Under the pieces are notes generated by a model, which was not told the origin of the DNA, ran no database searches, and was given only the letters and a program-made list of their open reading frames with translations. Both the position numbers and the translations under genes were made by a program. From CAYGFH01 sp964430295 (GTDB lineage Bacteria; Patescibacteriota; Microgenomatia; UBA10105; UBA927), in the NCBI GenBank assembly GCA_964430295.1, contig CAYSEV010000008.1, positions 1 through 43,749 on the forward strand: DNA of 43,749 nt, in the 5' to 3' direction. This document shows positions 1 through 8,552 of this stretch, in pieces (position 1 is the first letter of the stretch; every line of letters begins with the position of its first letter).

Positions 1-2
1 CG

Positions 3-791
3 CTCTTCACCGTTGACAGCATGGGCAATGCCTATCTCAAAGGAATGTTGACAGCGCAATCAATCAAAGCAGATCAGATCGAAGGACTGCGCATGATTAC
101 CGATGAGATTATCGCAAAGAAATTCACAGATTTTGCACTTGGTATGTCTGCAACACCATCATCAGGGTATGTAAATGGAAATGTTCTTGGTGTTTCAACA
201 GGGCTTACAGTTGATGGAGATTTAACAGCCGGAGGGTCAAGCGAATTTAACGGAGTATCTATATTCCGTTCACTTGTCACATTCCTGCAATCGATTCAGG
301 TAAAGGGAACGGCATTGTTTGGCGGTGCAATTACTGTGAATTCAGATACTGCAGGCACTGCTGTTATTCCGGCATCTACAACGAGTGTTACAATTCCGTT
401 TGAAGCGCCGTTTGATGCTCCGCCTGTCGTTACAATTTCACTTAAACTACAGTCTGCAACAGACAGTGCCTTCATGAGTGACGGGTCTCATGCGGCAGTG
501 GCTGATGTGACCAAAGATCACTTTACCATCGTGCTTGATATGGCTGTTCCTCGAGAACTTGAATACAGTTGGATTGCACTTGGTGTTACACATCCTCGAC
601 GCATAATTGGAACACAATTGGGTGGCAGTGTGTCTGTGACGCCTACCCCGACAGTAGTTCCGGTGCCTCCGCCATCAACGCCAAATCCTACACCCACGCT
701 GACGCCTACTCCGCAACCGACTCCGGTTGATACACCTATACCAACGAATACGCCGATACCGGATGCCACATCATCATCTTCTCTTCAATAA
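3..791 (+). CDS. C-terminal part of a secreted surface protein with lectin-like domain and Thr-Pro-rich tail
   Basis: The frame is open to the left edge of the window (residues LFTVDS precede the first Met at 21), so this is the 3' part of a longer gene. The visible 262 residues begin with a fibre-like stretch containing GNAYLKG and GVSTGLTVDG. A beta-rich segment follows (about nt 375-610) with the pattern T-IPFEAPFDAPPVVTIS and SWIALG, resembling H-type lectin or tail-fibre binding domains. The last 50 or so residues are a low-complexity Thr-Pro tail (PTPTLTPTPQPTP), as seen in extracellular linkers. No membrane segment or sorting motif is visible at the C-terminus. It converges on the next gene with an 18-bp overlap. 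A surface adhesin or fibre role is inference from composition and domain resemblance. Confidence 0.7.
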   Translation, partial: LFTVDSMGNAYLKGMLTAQSIKADQIEGLRMITDEIIAKKFTDFALGMSATPSSGYVNGNVLGVSTGLTVDGDLTAGGSSEFNGVSIFRSLVTFLQSIQVKGTALFGGAITVNSDTAGTAVIPASTTSVTIPFEAPFDAPPVVTISLKLQSATDSAFMSDGSHAAVADVTKDHFTIVLDMAVPRELEYSWIALGVTHPRRIIGTQLGGSVSVTPTPTVVPVPPPSTPNPTPTLTPTPQPTPVDTPIPTNTPIPDATSSSSLQ

Positions 792-2324
792 GAGGGGAGT
801 AAAAACAATTGCGTAGCACAGCATAATAATCCAGGTTAAAAATGCATAGCCCGTAATCATTGCAGTGTATTCAATAATGCCACCGATAATTGTGCCAAAC
901 ATGTTGACAGCGAGCATTGCAGAAGGATTTGTTTCATCCTTAAATGCATCGCTAAAAAGTATATTTGCAGCTACAATAGGACTAAAGTAAAGGATACTGG
1001 CAATAATATACCGTATAACGGGAGCGACATGTAAAAATGCACTTGGAGGGAAAAAATATGCGCATAGGAGTGATCCAAATAGTACAAGTGCGAGCCATCC
1101 ATTTTTCAAAATAAAAAACCGGGATATCACAATTGCAGCCAGTACACTCACCATAATCGCACCAAAGACCAATGCATTTACAATCCATGTGTTGCCAAAT
1201 AACAGTCCAAATGTCACAAGCTGTTTTGTTTCAAGAAGCATAAAGCCCATACCCATAAAAAAGTATCGTAGCATTCCAACATTGAGCGATTGGCCTTTGA
1301 GCATCCATACGGTAGATGCGCCGACAATAACCACAATACTCAGAAGTACCCATCTGTATGTATCTGGAATTGTTCGGTCTTTTACATACAAGAATGGCCA
1401 ATCATCTGTTGCCATCATTGTGTTTTCATCAGGCGTGTGTTGATCAATCGTTGAATCAAGTAGTGTCATCGCACCCGGACCCGTTAAAAATATAGCTGCC
1501 TTTCCCACATCGCCATACGTTTTTACAAACGGATCAGAGCCAAATGTTTGTTTCATCATGAGGGCAATACGATCTATAAGCCAATTCTCCCGATAATAGT
1601 TATAGAGCGTAAAAACACCTTTTTCTGAGAGGTGAGACTTTGCCAGTGCAAACGCTTCTTTGGTAAACAAAAAGCTCTCAAGGCGGATGTTAGAGGCGCT
1701 CCGTGTAATAATCACAGAATCTGTAAGGGCGAATATAATCAGATCATACGTCTCACGGGAATGCTCCAAAAAACTTCTTCCATCATCTATATAGATATGA
1801 ACTCTGGGATCATCGTAGGGCTTATTAAAATTCATTGTTTTCCCTAAATCTGCGATATCAGGATCTATTTCTACCGCATCAATACGCTCTACAGTCGGAT
1901 TTACATGAAGTGCGGTTGACACATCCATGCCGCTTCCGGCGCCAATCACCAATATCCGTTTATACGCAGACGGTTTATGGATGGTATACGGAGTAAAGTA
2001 AAAATCTTCACGGGTTCTGAAATCGGTTATAAATTGATGCCCAAGGTTATTTGAATTAATAACAATCATTTTCCCAAGTGTCGTTTGATCCTGGGAAATA
2101 ATAGAGAGTTTAGAGTAGGGAGACCAGACTGTTTTTGCGTTCGCACCTTGCCCTAAAACGGCGGAAAACGGTATACATGGGATAAGTAATAAGCCAAGGG
2201 CAGTAATCCACGAAAATGACTTCTCAAAGACCAGAAGAACCCCGAGCACAATGCTTACCAACGTAAACCATACATATGGTTGCATGGACCATGCACTTCC
2301 CACGGAAAAAAACATAATTGCCAC
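774..2324 (-). CDS. Spermidine synthase-like membrane protein, C-terminal part of a gene interrupted by in-frame TGA
   Basis: The first possible start is GTG at 2324, but this reading frame is the direct continuation of the frame ending at 2331, with only TGA and two codons between. The protein has two or three N-terminal membrane helices, then a Rossmann methyltransferase/aminopropyltransferase fold: VIGAGSGMD is the SAM-type glycine loop, VEIDPD the acidic ribose-binding strand and IDDGRSFL the following loop. At least five further membrane helices follow. This layout (membrane, spermidine-synthase-like core, membrane) is known from bacterial polytopic spermidine synthase-like proteins of uncertain substrate. 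The usual GGGDGG motif is degenerate, so true polyamine synthesis is doubtful. It could be translated alone from GTG, by readthrough, or not at all. Confidence 0.75.
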   Translation of the reverse strand: MAIMFFSVGSAWSMQPYVWFTLVSIVLGVLLVFEKSFSWITALGLLLIPCIPFSAVLGQGANAKTVWSPYSKLSIISQDQTTLGKMIVINSNNLGHQFITDFRTREDFYFTPYTIHKPSAYKRILVIGAGSGMDVSTALHVNPTVERIDAVEIDPDIADLGKTMNFNKPYDDPRVHIYIDDGRSFLEHSRETYDLIIFALTDSVIITRSASNIRLESFLFTKEAFALAKSHLSEKGVFTLYNYYRENWLIDRIALMMKQTFGSDPFVKTYGDVGKAAIFLTGPGAMTLLDSTIDQHTPDENTMMATDDWPFLYVKDRTIPDTYRWVLLSIVVIVGASTVWMLKGQSLNVGMLRYFFMGMGFMLLETKQLVTFGLLFGNTWIVNALVFGAIMVSVLAAIVISRFFILKNGWLALVLFGSLLCAYFFPPSAFLHVAPVIRYIIASILYFSPIVAANILFSDAFKDETNPSAMLAVNMFGTIIGGIIEYTAMITGYAFLTWIIMLCYAIVFTPLLLKRR

Positions 2325-2330
2325 AAGAGC

Positions 2331-2762
2331 TCATGCTATATCGAACGCATATCCTACCAGTGGAGATTCTCTGTTAATGGCTTTTCCAAGTGTCTGAGAA
2401 ATCGGGATAAAAAGCATCGCCGTAGCCACAAAAATGAGTGGTAAGAGAAGTGTCGAAGGAATAGATGCTGCCTGATCCTGCAGCCCTTTAAAAAATATCT
2501 GATCCTGCGAAGTGATAGCAATATCAAACGGAAACAGCCGTATTGCAAGAAGATATATACACAATGCAAATAATGAATAGGGAAGTAACCGTCGAGAAAA
2601 CTTAGCACTAAAAAATCCTATACTAATCCCAAATAAACATCCTAGCAGGATCAGGTTGGTAAAATACCCGACGGAGGGGATACTCGCAGCCATGAATCGA
2701 ATGAGCGCAAGCTCAAGAAGCATAGTCAGGAAACTTGCAAAAAAAATAACGCTCCGATTCAT
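2331..2762 (-). CDS. N-terminal membrane part of the interrupted spermidine synthase-like gene
   Basis: This 143-residue piece has four or five hydrophobic helices and ends at GYAFDIA followed by TGA (2331-2333). Homologues of this class usually continue through this point as DI-G-(S/A)-L with no break, and the next codons in the same frame read ALVAIMFFSV, so the stop sits where a glycine is expected. I chose the ATG at 2762 rather than the in-frame GTG at 2768 because a -10-like TAGTAT lies at 2774-2769, exactly 6 nt before this ATG, as at other genes in the window. Together with the downstream part it would make one protein of about 662 residues. A nonsense mutation, a sequencing error and functional UGA readthrough are all possible. 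Confidence 0.7.
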   Translation of the reverse strand: MNRSVIFFASFLTMLLELALIRFMAASIPSVGYFTNLILLGCLFGISIGFFSAKFSRRLLPYSLFALCIYLLAIRLFPFDIAITSQDQIFFKGLQDQAASIPSTLLLPLIFVATAMLFIPISQTLGKAINRESPLVGYAFDIA

Positions 2763-2804
2763 ACGCACATACTACTGGGAGACACAAAAAAAGTACAGTA
2801 AGAA

Positions 2805-4253
2805 TTATTGCCTTCCTATTGCACTGATCCGTTTGTCGGCAGGACGCAAAATCACTATATTTGTCTCATATCCGCCATTAGGCTGACGGATTGGTATGAC
2901 GGTCTGTCTGTTTAGTTCAAGATATGTTTTAAACCACTCAATCGGAATAAAGTTAACGAGTACGATATCTATAGATTTCATATATTGCTCATACGTTTCT
3001 AACGGAATCGGACCGGTTGGAAATTCTCTCAAAGAGAGATTTTGAACACTCGACAAATCAAAATATAAATCAGGAATTGTCGTTAGCAGCAATGTTCCAT
3101 GGATTGGAAGTTTGGAAATGACCTCTGAAGAAAATAAGTGATAGGGGTCAGGATTATGATTTGATGAATCATAAATTGTATTGTAGATACTTCCTAAAAT
3201 AATAATCAATACAATAGTAATCCCAATAGAAAGTTTCTTAGAAAATCCATAAATATGCTGGAGTACAAGTGTGGATAATATTGAGAGCCATGGTTGCAAA
3301 AATACTGCATACCACATTACCTTACCGACAAATTGGGTAGCTAGAAATAGCGTGAACCCCACTAGTAATAGTCGGACGTCACTTCGTTGTCGAAGCTGAT
3401 CAGTAACCAGTGAATAGAGAACACACCCAAGTGATACCACTACAAATGCCAATGACGCCGGTTCATGTAACAATTGGGTGATATATGGCCCATAGTTCGA
3501 TTTATCAGCAAATTGGCCTGATAATTGAGCAATAAAATAGTTCAAATATAGCAATTCAGACAGTATCCATATAGATAATCCAAAAATAGAAGGACTTATA
3601 GTAAAAATGAGCCTCTGTAATCGCGTATAACGGCTTTTTTTACTAAACAGCTCATCAACACATAACACCAATGTCATTACGCCGCCAATCGGATGGATAA
3701 GTGTGGCAGTTGCACTGCCAATACCTGCCAAAACTCTATTTAGATTTGAGTCTTTTTCAAAAGCCCGTATATGCCAATACAGTGACACACAGATCATGAG
3801 CTCAACTAGCGATTCCATGCGCCCAATTCGGGATGCGCGTCCAAATCCCATATCTATCGACACCAAAAACATGGACAGGAGTGCAAACCATCGGGAGTGT
3901 GTCAGTGTTTTTCCGATGGTATATATCAAAAGCAATGATCCGATACTTAGTATGACCGACAGCCAACGGACAGATTCTATAGAAGCGCCGGCAATTTGTT
4001 GCCATAGAGAGAGCACGTAAAAATAAATTGGTGGATACAGCGATACGTGAGTTTGAAGGCCATCAACGACATCAGAAAATAAATTGGTCATGAGTGATCC
4101 ATGTGTACGAATATTGGAAGCAATATCAGACATGGTAGCTTCATCCGGCCAAACGAGCGGATCTGTTATCAAAAGTGTCTGCGAGATTGTCAGAAACAAT
4201 CCTATACATCCCATAAATAGAAGTGTATGGATGAAACGATTCGAGATTTTCAT
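2805..4253 (-). CDS. GT-C family membrane glycosyltransferase (GT39/ArnT-like)
   Basis: A 482-residue polytopic membrane protein with about ten hydrophobic helices. After the first helix, the first extracellular loop carries WPDEA (D37, E38), the position and form of the acidic catalytic motif in GT-C enzymes that use lipid-linked sugars (PMT, ArnT and relatives). The following YPPIYFYVLSLW resembles the YPP-Y motif of the same superfamily. The C-terminal 90 or so residues are more polar and probably periplasmic. It would transfer a sugar from a polyprenyl-phosphate donor to an extracytoplasmic acceptor; neither can be named. The start is 3 nt downstream of the previous gene's stop, so the two are co-transcribed. 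The superfamily is fairly secure, the substrate unknown. Confidence 0.8.
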   Translation of the reverse strand: MKISNRFIHTLLFMGCIGLFLTISQTLLITDPLVWPDEATMSDIASNIRTHGSLMTNLFSDVVDGLQTHVSLYPPIYFYVLSLWQQIAGASIESVRWLSVILSIGSLLLIYTIGKTLTHSRWFALLSMFLVSIDMGFGRASRIGRMESLVELMICVSLYWHIRAFEKDSNLNRVLAGIGSATATLIHPIGGVMTLVLCVDELFSKKSRYTRLQRLIFTISPSIFGLSIWILSELLYLNYFIAQLSGQFADKSNYGPYITQLLHEPASLAFVVVSLGCVLYSLVTDQLRQRSDVRLLLVGFTLFLATQFVGKVMWYAVFLQPWLSILSTLVLQHIYGFSKKLSIGITIVLIIILGSIYNTIYDSSNHNPDPYHLFSSEVISKLPIHGTLLLTTIPDLYFDLSSVQNLSLREFPTGPIPLETYEQYMKSIDIVLVNFIPIEWFKTYLELNRQTVIPIRQPNGGYETNIVILRPADKRISAIGRQ

Positions 4254-4256
4254 GGT

Positions 4257-6203
4257 CTATGTACCGTGTGATTTTACGAGCTCTTCCAGTGTTTTTTTTG
4301 CATCAGCGTCAACTGTTTGTTCTATACCGTTTTTCCAAATTTGTAGGGCTTTTTTTGCATCGCCTGAATCAATATACAGCTGGCCTAATCGGATATAGAT
4401 AAGCCCACGGTCCGGAGCCAGAGCAAGTGCTTGTCTGTATCCTTCGATCGCCTGTTCGCGATCACCCTGGGCAAGTGCAACTTCAGCCAGATTCATAAAA
4501 GGTGATTCATAGGTAGGATCGAGTGTCATGGCTTTTTGAAACTCAGGAATAGCTTCGAAAATTTTTCCTTTTTTGAGATATATGTATCCGATCGCATTTC
4601 TGGATTTTGCACTGTCCACAACGGATTGCATAGCTGTATATTCAGAGAGAGCCATGTCCATCATTCCATCCCGAAACGGATTTCTGTTATACGGAGTGGC
4701 TGCCGTAGCACCGTATTTTTCTATCAATGCATCATTCTTCCCATCTTTTTTCGCAAAAATTTGTGTATCATCATCCCAGTAAATAAGATACCAATCTGGA
4801 TCATCCGTTAGAATTCTGCTCATTTTGCGAAGGACGCTGTGTTTTTGAGGTCTGGAAACCACATATGAAATATCATATTTTTTCCAAAGAGAGTCGAGCA
4901 TTATCTTATATGCCGTATCACTTAGATTTTTCTTTACGGCCAGATCCATTGTGTCTCGCATCTCGCAGCACAGATACACATCTGTACGGCCATCATAAAA
5001 AATCTGGATGTCCGGGTATAAATGATAGAGCATGTATCCGCCGTATCCATATTCATTAAACATATGTCCTCGCATATGATTATCCTTAATAAACTGTGTG
5101 GCTTTCACAGGGTAATACAATCTTGGCACGAACCGCTTAGAAGGATATTGAGACGCGTAATAAATAACGATACAGCTTCCAGTGATTGCATAAAGAGTAC
5201 GAATAATCGGTGTTTCCAAATGCTCAAGCGCCATTTTAACAATCCAAATGGCCATAAGTGTTAACGTAATGTATCCAAGATATACATTACGGGACGCCTC
5301 ATACATCAAATATAGGAATGGAAGCACCGGAACGATAAATAGTGCCTGTTTCCATTGTTTGTTCCTCACTGTCTCAACAGTAAAGGCTGAGCAGATTAAA
5401 AACGTCACGCCGCTGACAAACCGAAACGCAAACGGATTTGTTGACAGCGGTGTCCATTCATCGATAAACCGCGATATGAATAGCCGGTCATTCCAAAAAA
5501 TCCACAATAGTCTATATTGTGTGATCCAAAGCGGTGGCAAGATGCTTACTATTCCCGAAACTGCACTCCATAGCAATAACGTGACGCCTGCTTTTGTATG
5601 CCACTGGCTTTTTGTTATAGTGCCTTGAGTCAGATTCACCAGTCCATATGCTCCAAACAGCGCGATAGAAAGAAAAATTGAACCATGAAAATTTGCCCAT
5701 ATTAGAGTCAATGGAATGGTGATCCAGAGCCAGTTTTTCCTCTTCACGGTGTAAAGCAGCATCACGTACAGTTCTGCCAGAAGTATGGTGTACGCTACTA
5801 TATGAGGGCGTGCGCTGATAAACTCCGCAATGGATATATAGAAAAAAATGAGTATGCCTAGGCTTGGAACAGTAGGTACATCAAAAATATGATGAGAAAT
5901 CTTATACCATATACCCATCTGAATCGTAACAATGGCAGCTATAATATAGGGAATCGCACCTAATCCCAGAAGTTGCTGTGCTTCGTACATGAACCATTGA
6001 AACAGCCATTCATAGGGGAACCATTCACGTCCGGCTGCAGAGAATGAAAATACGTCTGTATGAATGATGCCACGTGTAGCAATGATTTCTCCGCTTTTTA
6101 GATGAAACCAGATGTCAGGGTCCTGAAGCGGAATGACGCTCGCAAAAAAGATGGCTATAAATGTGCTACACACAAGTGCCGTATTTACATATGATTTTTT
6201 CAT
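4257..6203 (-). CDS. Polytopic membrane protein with C-terminal TPR repeats, putative GT-C-like enzyme
   Basis: About 648 residues. The N-terminal 380 residues form ten or more membrane helices. The first loop contains DPDIWFHLKSG followed by DVFSFSAAGREWFPYEWL, a pattern also found in the paralogue at 9704-11647 and reminiscent of GT-C acidic loops. A soluble region follows (NEYGYGGYML, FYDGRTDVY), and the last 100 or so residues hold about three TPR units, for example AIPEFQKAMTLDPTYESPFM and AIEGYRQALALAPD. I prefer the ATG at 6203 (MKKSYVN), with AGG about 12 nt upstream and a TATACT -10 at 6236-6231, over the in-frame ATG at 6251. It sits between SGNH hydrolases and a glycosyltransferase, which suggests surface glycan assembly. 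The function is unproven. Confidence 0.75.
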   Translation of the reverse strand: MKKSYVNTALVCSTFIAIFFASVIPLQDPDIWFHLKSGEIIATRGIIHTDVFSFSAAGREWFPYEWLFQWFMYEAQQLLGLGAIPYIIAAIVTIQMGIWYKISHHIFDVPTVPSLGILIFFYISIAEFISARPHIVAYTILLAELYVMLLYTVKRKNWLWITIPLTLIWANFHGSIFLSIALFGAYGLVNLTQGTITKSQWHTKAGVTLLLWSAVSGIVSILPPLWITQYRLLWIFWNDRLFISRFIDEWTPLSTNPFAFRFVSGVTFLICSAFTVETVRNKQWKQALFIVPVLPFLYLMYEASRNVYLGYITLTLMAIWIVKMALEHLETPIIRTLYAITGSCIVIYYASQYPSKRFVPRLYYPVKATQFIKDNHMRGHMFNEYGYGGYMLYHLYPDIQIFYDGRTDVYLCCEMRDTMDLAVKKNLSDTAYKIMLDSLWKKYDISYVVSRPQKHSVLRKMSRILTDDPDWYLIYWDDDTQIFAKKDGKNDALIEKYGATAATPYNRNPFRDGMMDMALSEYTAMQSVVDSAKSRNAIGYIYLKKGKIFEAIPEFQKAMTLDPTYESPFMNLAEVALAQGDREQAIEGYRQALALAPDRGLIYIRLGQLYIDSGDAKKALQIWKNGIEQTVDADAKKTLEELVKSHGT

Positions 6204-6230
6204 ATAGTTAGTACACCTATTCTGTACGCT

Positions 6231-6236
6231 AGTATA
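6231..6236 (-). promoter_or_regulatory. -10 element upstream of the membrane-TPR gene
   Basis: TATACT on the minus strand lies 27 nt before the ATG at 6203. It is embedded in the 15-mer ATTATGGAAGTATAC, which recurs upstream of the gene at 11719. No convincing -35 is visible. Confidence 0.4.
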
Positions 6237-6264
6237 CTTCCATAATTGCATTTCTTGCGAGACT

Positions 6265-7407
6265 TCAATTTTGCGCTGCTATGATGCGTGAAATCTCACT
6301 TGCAATAGTGGTTGCCGCAATTTCATGTCCCATTGCATTCCAATGAATTTCCTTTTCAAAGTAGGTTCGCTCTGATTCAGATTGAAGTGATTTGGTTAGG
6401 TCTATGTGATCAATTCCAGCCGAGTTGAAAAATGAATTCCAATACGTAATTGGTCTTTGCATATCTGATGGCAGTAATAAAACCGGAACTGCATATTTTT
6501 TTTCAAGGCCGCTTTGTATCTGTATTTCCTCAGGAATCATCGCAACAATTGTTGATGCCCCAATTGTATTGCCAAGCGCCTGTATAGAGGAAAACAATTT
6601 CTTTGTTTTTTCGATTGACGTGTCTAGATCATGGCATCCTGGTTTGTAGTAACAGATATACCATGAGGGAGATAGCGTTGTTGTCGATATACCTTTTGAT
6701 AACATAGTGGCCAATTTAACAAACAAATGTGAATGGTTTAGAAATGGGGTCCGAAGTGAAATTGGGAATGTTTTTGGAAGGATTCGGCCATCGTTGACCA
6801 TATCCAATGATGAGCTGGCTGACAATGGAAGACCCTGTTCATCTACAGTGTCCCACACAGAGTAACTCATATTATATGTGATATCGTTAAACATATTAAA
6901 CCCAACGAGAATTATGTCAGGAGTAAATGCGAGTCCTTCTTTTTTAAGAAATAGATAATAATAATCCGGCCCTGCGGCCGGAATAGATGCATTCAGTATT
7001 TCTATTATTCGATCGGGATACTGTCTGGCCAGATATTCTTTAAGGCGCTCCGGATAAGACTGTTCAAATGGCACGCCCCAGCCAAATGAAAACGAATCAC
7101 CAAGTACCAGAATTCGAAGCGACGTTGATTTCTTTTCCTTTAGAATAGTATCTGATCGCAACCCCAAATCTGTTGTCTGTATGTGTATATCCTGAAAGGC
7201 ACCATCAAGAGAGTGAAGTATGCAGGTAGCTTTTTGCTTCATTCCTACCCAATAATATGAACCTTTTGTAAAACAATCAAACGTGTATGGTGTTTGAACC
7301 GAATCAATCGTAATCTGCGGATCAACGGTACGTATAGCGTATTCAGCGACTATAAGGGCAGCTACCACAGATAAACCGACAATGCTAATGTGTTTGAATA
7401 AACTCAT
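6265..7407 (-). CDS. SGNH/GDSL-family hydrolase, membrane-anchored
   Basis: From the ATG at 7407 (GGGAG Shine-Dalgarno upstream) the protein has 380 residues. An N-terminal helix (about residues 8-25) anchors it, with the catalytic part outside. SGNH blocks are visible: LGDSFSFGWG (nucleophile S105), NASIPAAGP for the block II glycine, GFNMFND for the block III Asn, and EIHWNAMGH for the catalytic His. The acidic residue before the His is Glu, not the common Asp. Such enzymes commonly add or remove acyl groups on surface polysaccharide. The upstream extension to 7560 lies inside the neighbouring gene and is not credible. It overlaps the upstream SGNH gene by 23 bp, indicating translational coupling. 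The substrate is unknown. Confidence 0.85.
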   Translation of the reverse strand: MSLFKHISIVGLSVVAALIVAEYAIRTVDPQITIDSVQTPYTFDCFTKGSYYWVGMKQKATCILHSLDGAFQDIHIQTTDLGLRSDTILKEKKSTSLRILVLGDSFSFGWGVPFEQSYPERLKEYLARQYPDRIIEILNASIPAAGPDYYYLFLKKEGLAFTPDIILVGFNMFNDITYNMSYSVWDTVDEQGLPLSASSSLDMVNDGRILPKTFPISLRTPFLNHSHLFVKLATMLSKGISTTTLSPSWYICYYKPGCHDLDTSIEKTKKLFSSIQALGNTIGASTIVAMIPEEIQIQSGLEKKYAVPVLLLPSDMQRPITYWNSFFNSAGIDHIDLTKSLQSESERTYFEKEIHWNAMGHEIAATTIASEISRIIAAQN

Positions 7408-8533
7408 GGAGTTTCTCCCGTATACCACTTGCGGCAACTTCATGACCTTTTGGTGTCCAGTGATCATCTTCAGCAAAATATGTTTCCGTGACAGGATATC
7501 CGGCAAACTGTGAACGCATATCCAAATGGGAAATACCATTAGATTCAAAAAAAACTCCAAATTCTTTGTACGGCCTATCTTTATCGGCGGGCAAGAGAGG
7601 TATCAGTATGCCATATTTTAATCTGGCTTTTTTCTCAATTTGCAGCTGAGAGGGAAATTGGGCAATAAGTATTGTCGCACCTATTTCTGTTGCGATGTTT
7701 TTTATCCCTAAAAACAGTTTTTTTGTCCGCTCTTTTGCGTCATCTAGCATATGACATGACTCCTTATATAGGCATGTATGTTCATTGATAGGGTTTTCTG
7801 TTTGTGATGTGTTTTCATCTTTGGGTGGATGTATGCTGTCATATATGAGCGCATATAGATGAGAATATTTCAAAAAAGGTGTAGTGAATTTATCAGGGAT
7901 AGATGATGGTATTATATTTCCCGTATCGTCAATTCGTGATAACGAATGGGAAACAGTCAATGGTAAACCATGCTCATCGACAGTAAGCCATGTCGTATGG
8001 CTGACATTATCTACGATATCATTGAGCATAAGAAAGCCTACAATGACCAAATCAGGCTGAAGCTTCATACCTATGTATTTCATAAAAAGATAGTAATAAT
8101 TAGGCCCACTTCCGGGGAGACCTGCATTAATAACTTCAATATGTTTGCCGGGAAAATCTGATTGTAATTTCTGCTCCAGAAGTCTCGGAAGTGATTGTTC
8201 TTCCTCAACACCCCATCCTGTTACGTATGAATCGCCGATCATAAGTATACGGAATGTACCAGCAGGTTTTGGTATCTGAACTTCCGGATTTCTCATGCCT
8301 AAGCTATTGGTTCGAATTGTGACATCCGGAAATGCATGAGTGGTTGATTTAAGCGGACAGGTGCTGTTTTTTTTAAGCACCATATGATAAAAATCTCCGC
8401 GTACAAAACAGTGAAAATCGTACGCAAGTACCAAACTCGATGCAGTGATTTGAGGGTAAAATAGTCGGAGGAGTAATTCAGTTACAAGTATTGCACACAG
8501 GACACTGATGATACCAACGCTAAGACGTTTCAT
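7385..8533 (-). CDS. SGNH/GDSL-family hydrolase, membrane-anchored, paralogue of its neighbour
   Basis: 382 residues with an N-terminal anchor helix (about 5-24). Catalytic blocks are MIGDSYVTGWG (S102), NAGLPGSGP, GFLMLND and EDDHWTPKGHE, so Ser, Gly, Asn and the Asp-His pair are all present. It shares order and wording with the downstream paralogue (YYYLF, VDE-GLPL, H-hydrophobic-SHLY), so the pair arose by tandem duplication. It is probably an extracytoplasmic acyl-esterase or acyltransferase for a surface glycan. It heads the minus-strand unit. The ATG at 8533 is preceded by AGGAA and by a TATTAT -10 at 8546-8541, divergent from the next plus-strand gene. Confidence 0.85.
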   Translation of the reverse strand: MKRLSVGIISVLCAILVTELLLRLFYPQITASSLVLAYDFHCFVRGDFYHMVLKKNSTCPLKSTTHAFPDVTIRTNSLGMRNPEVQIPKPAGTFRILMIGDSYVTGWGVEEEQSLPRLLEQKLQSDFPGKHIEVINAGLPGSGPNYYYLFMKYIGMKLQPDLVIVGFLMLNDIVDNVSHTTWLTVDEHGLPLTVSHSLSRIDDTGNIIPSSIPDKFTTPFLKYSHLYALIYDSIHPPKDENTSQTENPINEHTCLYKESCHMLDDAKERTKKLFLGIKNIATEIGATILIAQFPSQLQIEKKARLKYGILIPLLPADKDRPYKEFGVFFESNGISHLDMRSQFAGYPVTETYFAEDDHWTPKGHEVAASGIREKLHEFIQTH

Positions 8534-8539
8534 TTCCTA

Positions 8540-8546
8540 TATAATA
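8540..8546. promoter_or_regulatory. Overlapping divergent -10 elements between two SGNH hydrolase genes
   Basis: TATAAT reads on the plus strand (8540-8545), 7 nt before the ATG at 8553. TATTAT reads on the minus strand (8546-8541), 7 nt before the ATG at 8533. The two ATGs are only 19 bp apart, so both genes would have leaders of a nucleotide or so, and the two promoters cannot be occupied at once. Neither -35 is strong. Confidence 0.5.
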
Positions 8547-8552
8547 CTACGA

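Noticed and set aside
640..780. Tandem repeat or CRISPR-like array in the Thr-Pro region
   Set aside because: The repetition is at codon level in a coding tail (PT/TP units) with no spacer structure.
774..2324. Frameshift between the two halves of the spermidine-synthase-like gene
   Set aside because: The codons on both sides are in the same frame; only the TGA interrupts.
774..2762. Alternative genetic code (UGA = Gly) for the whole window
   Set aside because: Many genes end in TGA, including the pgl-rpiB and PAS-SBP ATGA overlaps and zwf, and all other long genes are full length with the standard code.
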